Source: Bdellovibrionales bacterium (GTDB lineage Bacteria; Bdellovibrionota; Bdellovibrionia; Bdellovibrionales; JAMPXM01). From it: a DNA stretch of 5,825 nucleotides. Positions 1-5,825 of the stretch are shown here, in pieces; positions within the stretch are counted from its first letter, which is position 1, and the number at the start of each line of letters is the position of its first letter. The translations under genes were made by a program, and so were the position numbers. Under the pieces are notes generated by a model. That model searched no databases. It was not told the DNA's origin and worked only from the letters and a program-made list of their open reading frames with translations. The stretch covers positions 1 through 5,825 of the forward strand of contig SXSP01000102.1 of assembly GCA_005792225.1 (NCBI GenBank). The letters are read 5' to 3'.

Positions 1-509
1 AATCCGCACTGCGTATCTTGGATTCCTCTCACGCCGAAGATCTGCACGAACCGGTTAAAACCTCGACCTAGATTGCGACGAATCCAAGTCTGTTTTTTGA
101 CGATCTTGCTTTGCGCTTCCGCGCGAGAGCCGATGATCACGTCGGTTTCGGGATGTTGCTGGAAGTGAGCGAGAAACGTGATGACTTCCGCGAGCGGGGT
201 TGAAAGATCGGCGTCCATGAAGATAACGAAATCGCCGCGTGCGCGAAGCATTCCGCACTTGACCGCGTATCCCTTCCCCTTGTGAACCTCGTTGTCGATA
301 ACTTGGATGCGATCATCGCCTTGCGCGGCGGCGCGACCGAGTTCGACGGTGCGGTCTTTCGACTTCTCGACCATGACCAAGACTTCCATCGGCATCTGCG
401 GAAAGAATGAGCGAATATCGCGAATCGAAGCGGGCAGACGTCTCTCTTCGTTGTATGCTGGTACAACTAAAGTAAATGGAACTTGGCCAGACGAGTGTTC
501 ACGTGACAT
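1..509 (-). CDS. Family 2 glycosyltransferase, polyprenyl-phosphate sugar synthase-like (5' part only)
   Basis: The gene runs off the left edge, so only the first 169 residues are visible. The fold is a GT-A glycosyltransferase of family GT2. From Met at 509 the motifs are FTLVVPAYNEERRLPASI (12-29), the HKGKGYAVKCGM loop (76-87), the metal-binding DADLSTP (99-105), IIGSR (125-129) and IQDTQCG (163-169). The STP after DAD, the KGKG loop and the late DTQCG point to the Alg5-type dolichyl-phosphate glucose synthase subgroup. Such enzymes transfer a hexose from UDP- or GDP-sugar to a polyprenyl phosphate at the cytoplasmic membrane face. The usual DDGS motif is replaced by VEKSKDRT (47-54). No membrane segment is seen in the visible part; any would lie in the missing C-terminus. 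In-frame ATGs also exist at 539 and 545. I prefer 509 because homologous sequence begins just after it and the others overlap the divergent promoter region. No good ribosome binding site precedes any of the three. It is transcribed divergently from the GT-C genes. Sugar and carrier are unknown. Confidence 0.88.
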   Translation of the reverse strand, partial: MSREHSSGQVPFTLVVPAYNEERRLPASIRDIRSFFPQMPMEVLVMVEKSKDRTVELGRAAAQGDDRIQVIDNEVHKGKGYAVKCGMLRARGDFVIFMDADLSTPLAEVITFLAHFQQHPETDVIIGSRAEAQSKIVKKQTWIRRNLGRGFNRFVQIFGVRGIQDTQCG

Positions 510-536
510 GACTTTAATGTCGCCCGATTTTAGAAT
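508..536 (+). promoter_or_regulatory. Candidate sigma70-type promoter for the GT-C/Slt operon
   Basis: A -35-like ATGACT (508-513, 4 of 6 to TTGACA) is followed by a 17-bp spacer and a -10-like TAGAAT (531-536, 5 of 6 to TATAAT). Transcription would begin near 543, giving a leader of about 18 nt before the ATG at 561. The spacing is ideal, but the match was found by eye in a short AT-rich patch and could be chance. Confidence 0.4.
527..532 (-). promoter_or_regulatory. Candidate -10 element for the divergent GT2 gene
   Basis: On the minus strand the hexamer reads TAAAAT (5 of 6 to TATAAT) and overlaps the plus-strand -10 by two bases. No convincing -35 lies 16-18 bp upstream (the hexamer there is CCATCC). 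Transcription would begin near 520, between the ATG at 509 and the upstream in-frame ATGs at 539 and 545, which fits 509 as the start. This is a weak call resting on one hexamer. Confidence 0.25.
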
Positions 537-546
537 CATGTCCATG

Positions 547-552
547 AAAGGA
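547..552 (+). promoter_or_regulatory. Ribosome binding site that decides the start of the Agl23-like gene
   Basis: AAAGGA lies 8 nt before the ATG at 561, with further purines (GGGGAGA, 554-560) between. The in-frame ATG at 552 overlaps the last base of this site and has no Shine-Dalgarno sequence of its own, so 561 is the better start. Confidence 0.6.
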
Positions 553-560
553 TGGGGAGA

Positions 561-2189
561 ATGAGTCTTTGGACTAACGGTTGGGCCCGTCACCTCACAA
601 AACAAAATTTGATTCTCGCGTTCATCGTGCTCGCCGCGTTCATCGTGCGGATTTGGTCGCTCGAAATGAAGCCGCCGCACTTCGACGAAGGTATAAATGG
701 TCACTTCGTGATGCAGATGTGGAAGGACGGCTTCTACCGCTACGATCCCACCAATTTTCACGGACCGCTCTATTTTTACTTTTTGCAGATGAGCGAGGTG
801 ATCTTCGGTCGCGGCATCTTTGGTTTTCGGTTCGTGACGCTCCTGTTCTCGGTCGGAACGGTCCTCGTCGTGGGTTTGCACAAACGCTTTTTCGGAAACG
901 CGGCGTTGTGGGCGGCGGCCATGCTGGCCTTCGGTCCAGCTTCGGTCTTTTACGCGCGTTACGCCATTCACGAGTGGTTGTTTATCTTACTTCAGGTGAT
1001 CTTCGTTTACGGGTTCTACCTTTACCGTGAAGAGAAGTCGCGACTGGCGGTCACCTGCATGGTGGCGGGATTTCTAGGAACATTCGCCGTAAAAGAAACT
1101 TTCTTCGTCTTCTTTGGAACTTGGCTCATCGCCATTTACGTTGAGCGTTTTACGAACCGACTCTGGCCCGCCGACAAGCCGGTGGCGAGCAGTCAGAAGC
1201 TGTCGCGAAAAGAGCGCAAGGCGCTCGAAAAAGAACAGGTTGTTTCGACGAGTGCGCCCCTCGATCCCGCGCGGAAGGCCGATTTTTTCGCGATCACCGC
1301 GATCGGCGTCATGATCGTTCTCGCTTTATTTTCGGGATTCTTCGTGCACATGGAGGGCATCCTCGACATGTTCCGGGCATTCATGTTCTGGACGAAGACG
1401 GGAACGGCCGCGAGCGGTCACGAGAAGCCCTTCGTTTATTGGATCGAGCTTCTCTGGCGCTACGAGTGGCCCGGCCTTTTGGCGCTCGCGCTCTCGCCAA
1501 TTATTTACTTCAATGTGAGCCGGCCTGCGCGCGTGATGGTCGTGACATCGTTCGGAACGTGGCTCGCTTACAGCCTCAGTCCTTATAAAACCCCGTGGTT
1601 GATCTTGAACATCCTCTGGCCACTCGCCTTTACTTTGGGATTCGCGGTCGAGGTCGCGAAAAAATTCGCCGAGAAGTTCGCGATCAAGCCGCTCGCGGCC
1701 GCGATGCAAATCGTGATTCTCTTCACGCTCGCGACGGCGGCCCAAATCATGCTCCGCCTGAACTTCGTTGATTTCGTGAACCCGAAAGAAGCGTACGTTT
1801 ATGTGCAATCCACCATGCAATTCAAGAACGCCATGGATTGGATTAACGCCCGCGTGAAGCAGCGGCCCGAGGATCTCAACATGAAGCTCCTCGTGCTCAA
1901 CAAAGACACTTGGCCGATGCCCTGGCTCCTGGGCGGCTTCCCGAATCTCAATTGGGGAAAACCGGAAGATGCCGACCTCACCAACGCAAGTGTCATCCTC
2001 ATCGATGCTTCCATGCGCGAGACGCTCGAGAAGCGACTGACGGGAAAATACTGGGTGCAACCGTTTCATATCCGCGATGCTTACGACGAGGGCTGGGCGT
2101 ATTTCGAGTTTCATCAGTTCCAAGGTATTTTGCCTTCGAATAGCCCGATCTTCGATTCGGCGACAAAGAAAGAAGGGGGACAAGGATGA
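561..2189 (+). CDS. Agl23-type GT-C membrane glycosyltransferase-like protein
   Basis: This 542-residue integral membrane protein is predicted to use a lipid-linked sugar at the outer face of the cytoplasmic membrane. I read about 11 membrane segments, near residues 16-32, 89-106, 114-132, 138-155, 162-177, 180-194, 242-262, 303-317, 324-339, 345-365 and 377-398, with the N-terminus inside. The first outer loop has the acidic pair of GT-C enzymes in HFDEG (D42, E43), followed by YRYDP (59-63) and FHGPLY (66-71). KET (178-180) and SPYKTPW (340-346) fall on the outer face. This set resembles the family named flippase activity-associated protein Agl23, related to PMT/ArnT-type transferases. A basic loop (about 195-241, with KLSRKERKALEKE) is on the cytoplasmic side, agreeing with the topology. 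The C-terminal 140 or so residues form a probable periplasmic domain with WPMPWLL. The start at 561 is chosen by its ribosome binding site. The stop overlaps the next gene in ATGA, so translation is probably coupled. Family assignment is from memory of motifs; activity and substrate are not shown. Confidence 0.8.
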   Translation: MSLWTNGWARHLTKQNLILAFIVLAAFIVRIWSLEMKPPHFDEGINGHFVMQMWKDGFYRYDPTNFHGPLYFYFLQMSEVIFGRGIFGFRFVTLLFSVGTVLVVGLHKRFFGNAALWAAAMLAFGPASVFYARYAIHEWLFILLQVIFVYGFYLYREEKSRLAVTCMVAGFLGTFAVKETFFVFFGTWLIAIYVERFTNRLWPADKPVASSQKLSRKERKALEKEQVVSTSAPLDPARKADFFAITAIGVMIVLALFSGFFVHMEGILDMFRAFMFWTKTGTAASGHEKPFVYWIELLWRYEWPGLLALALSPIIYFNVSRPARVMVVTSFGTWLAYSLSPYKTPWLILNILWPLAFTLGFAVEVAKKFAEKFAIKPLAAAMQIVILFTLATAAQIMLRLNFVDFVNPKEAYVYVQSTMQFKNAMDWINARVKQRPEDLNMKLLVLNKDTWPMPWLLGGFPNLNWGKPEDADLTNASVILIDASMRETLEKRLTGKYWVQPFHIRDAYDEGWAYFEFHQFQGILPSNSPIFDSATKKEGGQG

Positions 2190-3925
2190 TTCTCCTCGGC
2201 TGGCTTCTTCACGCATTCTATGCGACCGCGATCGCGTATCTTCTCTCACTCGCCTTCGGTGGACTTGCCGACTGGATCTCGGTGGCGGCGCTCATCGGGG
2301 GAACCGCGCTCGCGGTCAAACACGCACGCGCTTTCTCGAGTTCACATAGAGAACTCACTTGGAACTCGTTCTCTCAAGGCGGAACGGGAATCATGGAAGT
2401 TGTCCTCTTCACCTTCCTGATGTTCGCGGGCCTCCGGCATTTTATTTGGCTGTTCTACCGGGTCGATCACGGCTGGTCGACGCTCGGGATTAATAACTTC
2501 GGCGATCTGCCCCTTCACATCACCTACATCCGCGCGCTGGCGAACGGAATTTCATTTCCACCGCACAATCCGGATTTCGCCTCGAAAATTTTGCTCTACC
2601 CCTTCGGCCCTGATCTCTACAACGCTCTCTGGGAATCCGTGGGCGTGAGACTTCCCACGCATCTCACCCTCACCGGCATCTTCGCCCTTTGCATTTCTCT
2701 CGTTTTCTTGAGGGCGTACGCGAGCTGGTGGGGAGTGGGGGCTTTCTTTTTAAGCGGAGGATTCGCGGGCTGGAATGTTCTCGCGCGCGCTCCGCTTGAA
2801 AATTCGCACCAAAACGTCGAGTGGAAAAATCTCTTGCTCGCGGTCTTTATCACGCAACGTGGAATTTTGTTTGCTCTTCCCGCGGGACTCTTTCTCTTGA
2901 ACTGCGTGCGGAAACATTTCTCGGGCGAGAAAGTCCTCACCAAGAGCCAGATGACGATCTTGGGCCTCGTTTGGGCGATCTTACCTCTTTTTCACTTGCA
3001 CACGTTCGTCGCGATCAGCTTGATCATGGCCGGTTGCGCCTTCGCTTACCGGGGCATTCAGGGCGTCAAAGGACTTCTGACTTCACGAATGGCGATGATC
3101 GCTTACTTGCCGGCGACCCTTCAGGTCCTGGCTTCGACTGAGTTCTTGAAGAAGGCGAGCGTTGTCTCCGTCAGTTGGGGATGGATGGCGCCGCAAGGAA
3201 AATTCTTCGAGTTCATGATCTATAACTTCGGTCTCTGGCTTCTGCTCCCCGCCGTTCTCGCGGTTGGAATCTTGTTCCGCAAGACTGACGATAAGCGAGC
3301 TCTCTGGATTGAGTGGGGCGTTTACACGTTTCTCTTCGTTCTCTTCTTCAACGTGATGCTCGCGCCCTGGGCTTGGGATAATATCAAAGTTTTGATTTGG
3401 CCTTATTTGGGATTCGCGAGACTCGGTTGCGTGGTGCTGGAGCCTTATATCGAGCGCTTCGGTGGGGGAGTGGCGAGAGCCGCCGTTGCGTTTGCTCTCT
3501 TTCTCTCTGGATTTTCGGTGGTTCTCTGGTCAGTGAGCGCACCCAATCGCACGGCTGCGCAAATTTATCACGTGAGCGAACTCGCGAAAGCCGAGGGAGC
3601 TTTGGCGGATGTTCCGAAACCTGCGGTGTTCGCGGCAGCCACGACGCATGATCATGTGTTAACTTACTTTGGCCGAATGCGGGTTGTGGGTTATGAAGGA
3701 AGAATCTGGACTCACGGAATCGATCCGAAAGACGTGATCTCCAAATTAAAGAGCCTCATGCAGGGCGAGGGAGATTGGCTCAAGACCGCGCATGAACTCG
3801 GCGTTGAATACATCTACTGGGGACCCCAAGAGGCGGCCCTTTACGGCGCGGATCCCAAACCCTGGATGACAACTCTTAAGAATGTCTCGCGGGTTCCCGA
3901 TCACGCCATCTACTTAGTGAAGTGA
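2186..3925 (+). CDS. Uncharacterised multi-spanning membrane protein, probable GT-C glycosyltransferase
   Basis: This is a 579-residue membrane protein of a family I cannot name. About 11 to 13 hydrophobic segments are visible, among them 5-22, 27-45, 70-91, 158-176, 216-240, 254-287, 302-316, 345-364, 374-392 and 430-450. A long loop after the early segments has GDLPLHITYIRALANG (106-121), then FPPHNPDF (124-131) and LYPFGPDLYNALW (137-149). An Asp with a nearby His in the first large outer loop is the expected place for the GT-C catalytic acid, so D107 (with H111) is the candidate. Later marks are PLFHLHTF (267-274) and WAWDNIKVLIWPY (395-407). The last 125 or so residues form a soluble, probably periplasmic domain with LGVEYIYWGPQE (538-549). 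It is not a paralogue of the preceding protein by any motif I can align. AAGGGGGA (2173-2180) is its ribosome binding site and its ATG overlaps the upstream stop. A polysaccharide polymerase or ligase is an alternative role. Confidence 0.72.
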   Translation: MILLGWLLHAFYATAIAYLLSLAFGGLADWISVAALIGGTALAVKHARAFSSSHRELTWNSFSQGGTGIMEVVLFTFLMFAGLRHFIWLFYRVDHGWSTLGINNFGDLPLHITYIRALANGISFPPHNPDFASKILLYPFGPDLYNALWESVGVRLPTHLTLTGIFALCISLVFLRAYASWWGVGAFFLSGGFAGWNVLARAPLENSHQNVEWKNLLLAVFITQRGILFALPAGLFLLNCVRKHFSGEKVLTKSQMTILGLVWAILPLFHLHTFVAISLIMAGCAFAYRGIQGVKGLLTSRMAMIAYLPATLQVLASTEFLKKASVVSVSWGWMAPQGKFFEFMIYNFGLWLLLPAVLAVGILFRKTDDKRALWIEWGVYTFLFVLFFNVMLAPWAWDNIKVLIWPYLGFARLGCVVLEPYIERFGGGVARAAVAFALFLSGFSVVLWSVSAPNRTAAQIYHVSELAKAEGALADVPKPAVFAAATTHDHVLTYFGRMRVVGYEGRIWTHGIDPKDVISKLKSLMQGEGDWLKTAHELGVEYIYWGPQEAALYGADPKPWMTTLKNVSRVPDHAIYLVK

Positions 3926-3935
3926 GGATTCGAGG

Positions 3936-5825
3936 ATGTCACGAAGAGGTGATTTAGCATTGGTCTTGGCGCTCTTGTCGTCTCCGGTCGCGCACGCGAA
4001 TCTAGAATCGCTCACGCTCTCGAGCGACGACAAGATTCCGTCCCTTCGTGTTTACGATGCCATCCCGAAATCGCAGAAAGAAAAGAATCCAACTGTTCTT
4101 CAGCTCGCCGCCGTCAAAGCCGCGCAGATGGAAGGAAACTACGAATCATGCGTGTCGAAGGCAAATAGCGTTCGCGGAAGTGCGAAGAGCCTTCAGAGTT
4201 GGCTCGCCGTCACCGAAATCGACTGTGCGACTAAGGCCAAGAAGACAACCGCCAACGCGAACAAATTGGCGCAAGCGCTCACGCGGGCGAGCGGAAATTC
4301 TTCGTGGCTTCTCAAGGGTCCGCAAGCTTCGCTCCTTCGCGGAGCAATGATCGAAGGTTATCTCACGCTCATCGAACAAGATGTAAAATCAAACCGCGCT
4401 CGTGCATGGAAATCGATTGACGCTATCCAAGAACTCCTCGCTTACTCCGACAAGACGGAACGAGCTCGGCTGTGGCGCCTGGCGGGCGACCTCGCATTTT
4501 TACAGCAAAAGAGTGAGGCGGCTCGCGATTTCATGAGACGAAGCCTCGGTGAACAAGACTCAGATGAAACTCGCCAGCGCCTCGCCTCGATTGAAAATGC
4601 CATCGGGACGCCAAAAGCGGCGACCCCGGCCCCGAAGCCCTCCGACGCCCCGGCGCCGGTGGCCGAAGCTTCGAAAGATGAACTTGAACTCGTCGATCGC
4701 GTGACGCTCGCGATGAAGCAAGGGGAGCTCGTCCCCGCCGTCGAAGATTCACTTAAGATCATCAACAACTATCCCGGGAGCCACCGCGCCAAGTGGGCGG
4801 CTGATCGCGCACTTGATGCTTACTTGAGCATGATCGATAAGACGGATTCGAAGTACATCATGCTTCGCGAACGCATTTTAAAGCTCATGGAAAAAGGCGA
4901 TGCCGATCGCATGAGTGAGTGGGCGCGCTCCATGTATGGTCGAGGGCAATACGCCGATTCATACACGCTCGCCAAACGCGCCCTCGGTCATCTCACCGGA
5001 GCCCGTCGCACACCCATTTTGGATTTGGCGGCAAAGGCGGCACTCGGTTCTGATCAATTCTCCGAAGCTCGTGATTACAGCACGGAGCTCGTCAACAATC
5101 ATGCGGGCACGAAAGAATCGCGCGAGGCGATGGTTCGATTAGGCCTTCTGAATTATCGATCCAAGCAGTATCCCGAAGCGCTCGCCAATTTTGAGCGCGT
5201 GACAGCATTACCGAACAACGAAACTCTCGAACTCTTAGCCCGCTACTGGAGTTGGCGTTCACTGCAAAAGATGAACTCCGATCGAGCAGCCGCCGCGGCC
5301 GACGAACTCATGAAGCGTTTTCCCTTCAGCTATTACGGTCTGCGAGCACGCTACGAGCTCGCCTCCGGAACTCTTGAATGGAAAGTCGATACGAAGAAAA
5401 AAACCGAAAGTAAAATCTGGCTGACGTCGGCCGAGCGTCTCGCATGGGAGCGGACGCAACTTCTTCTCCGCGCCGGATGGCTCGAGGAAGCCCAAGCTGA
5501 ACTCCGCCTTTTGCCCGCGCCGATGAAAGCCGACGACAAGGCCGTACGCGCACTCTTGTGGGCGGCGGCAGGGCAGTACCAAACGGCATCGAAGCTCGTG
5601 AACGAAGCCTGGGATGAAAAGGGTGAGCTCCGCAATATGCCGTTCGTTGCGGCCGCGATTCCGTCGGAGTTCGACAACTGGATCACCGAACAAGAAAAAG
5701 AGAGAAGCCTCGATCGTTACCTCGTGAAGAGTCTGATCAAGCAAGAGTCGAGCTACAACGCTCGCGCGATCAGTTCGTCGAACGCGCTCGGCCTCATGCA
5801 AGTCATTCCGCCGACGGCAAAAGAG
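3936..5825 (+). CDS. slt: Soluble lytic murein transglycosylase, Slt70-type (3' end missing)
   Basis: The reading frame is open from 3936 to the window edge (630 residues). The enzyme cleaves the MurNAc-GlcNAc bond of peptidoglycan, forming 1,6-anhydroMurNAc, in the periplasm. A signal peptide (1-21) has a basic start, a Leu/Ala-rich core and an AHA-N cleavage site. An N-terminal helical region (22-223) holds the only two cysteines I find, C72 and C97, which could form a disulfide. A Pro/Ala linker (about 226-246) follows. Next come TPR-like helices, for example 334-350, 375-392 and 407-422, and the Slt-family FPFSYYGLRA (462-471). The SLT catalytic domain begins near 592, with KQES (602-605), whose E604 is the catalytic acid, and GLMQ (619-622); the rest lies beyond the window. 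About 590 residues precede the catalytic domain, against roughly 450 in E. coli Slt70, so the N-terminal region looks like an addition. GAGGA (3924-3928), overlapping the upstream stop, is the ribosome binding site. The 10-bp gap implies co-transcription with the GT-C genes. Confidence 0.9.
   Translation, partial: MSRRGDLALVLALLSSPVAHANLESLTLSSDDKIPSLRVYDAIPKSQKEKNPTVLQLAAVKAAQMEGNYESCVSKANSVRGSAKSLQSWLAVTEIDCATKAKKTTANANKLAQALTRASGNSSWLLKGPQASLLRGAMIEGYLTLIEQDVKSNRARAWKSIDAIQELLAYSDKTERARLWRLAGDLAFLQQKSEAARDFMRRSLGEQDSDETRQRLASIENAIGTPKAATPAPKPSDAPAPVAEASKDELELVDRVTLAMKQGELVPAVEDSLKIINNYPGSHRAKWAADRALDAYLSMIDKTDSKYIMLRERILKLMEKGDADRMSEWARSMYGRGQYADSYTLAKRALGHLTGARRTPILDLAAKAALGSDQFSEARDYSTELVNNHAGTKESREAMVRLGLLNYRSKQYPEALANFERVTALPNNETLELLARYWSWRSLQKMNSDRAAAAADELMKRFPFSYYGLRARYELASGTLEWKVDTKKKTESKIWLTSAERLAWERTQLLLRAGWLEEAQAELRLLPAPMKADDKAVRALLWAAAGQYQTASKLVNEAWDEKGELRNMPFVAAAIPSEFDNWITEQEKERSLDRYLVKSLIKQESSYNARAISSSNALGLMQVIPPTAKE

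Noticed and set aside
552..560. Alternative start of the Agl23-like gene at 552.
   Set aside because: That ATG overlaps the purine-rich ribosome binding site serving 561 and has none of its own.
292..564. A 90-codon plus-strand open frame over the GT2 gene.
   Set aside because: The minus strand carries clear GT2 motifs across the same bases, and this translation is rich in Ser and Arg with no family signature.
1326..2249. A 307-codon open frame on the minus strand opposite the Agl23-like gene.
   Set aside because: Its translation is dominated by Arg, Glu and His with no recognisable domain, it lies wholly antisense to well-supported coding sequence, and it has no convincing ribosome binding site. 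It is a product of GC-biased codon use on the other strand.
3926..3935. Terminator or promoter between the second GT-C gene and the Slt gene.
   Set aside because: The gap is only 10 bp and holds part of the ribosome binding site; no hairpin with a T-run is seen around it.
3936..3998. Possible Tat signal (SRRGDL) at the Slt N-terminus.
   Set aside because: The twin arginine is followed by Gly-Asp rather than the usual hydrophobic residue two positions on, and the region is a normal short Sec signal peptide with an AHA cleavage site.
5259..5801. A 180-codon minus-strand open frame opposite the Slt gene.
   Set aside because: The plus strand here encodes the Slt superhelix and catalytic KQES/GLMQ motifs; the antisense translation has no domain features.

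Overview
The window looks like a bacterial chromosome segment, probably from a diderm (Gram-negative-type) organism. It encodes a secreted Slt70-type lytic transglycosylase, and base composition is moderately GC-rich by eye. Gene density is very high, with no intergenic gap above about 50 bp. Nothing in the sequence fixes the taxon. A Bdellovibrionota- or deltaproteobacteria-like origin is only a guess from the gene mix. I see no RNA genes, mobile elements, CRISPR arrays or large repeats, and no stretch over 300 bases lacks a gene.

Layout: the 5' part of a family 2 glycosyltransferase gene lies on the minus strand and runs off the left edge (1-509). It resembles the dolichyl-phosphate glucose synthase / polyprenyl-phosphate sugar synthase group. 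A short divergent promoter region (about 508-560) separates it from a plus-strand run of three tightly packed genes. These are: an Agl23-type multi-spanning GT-C membrane protein (561-2189); a second, different GT-C-like multi-spanning protein (2186-3925, ATGA overlap with the first); and, 10 bp later, a soluble lytic murein transglycosylase (3936 to past the right edge).

Working model (inference): the GT2 enzyme would load a sugar from a nucleotide donor onto a polyprenyl-phosphate carrier at the cytoplasmic face. One or both GT-C proteins would use the lipid-linked sugar at the periplasmic face to decorate an envelope glycan, lipid or protein. The co-transcribed lytic transglycosylase links the unit to the cell wall, either by function or only by shared expression. 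The acceptor cannot be read from the sequence. The points most worth a second look are this divergent GT2/GT-C/GT-C/Slt unit, the uncharacterised second GT-C protein, the altered nucleotide-binding motif in the GT2 enzyme, and the near-palindromic shared -10 region.
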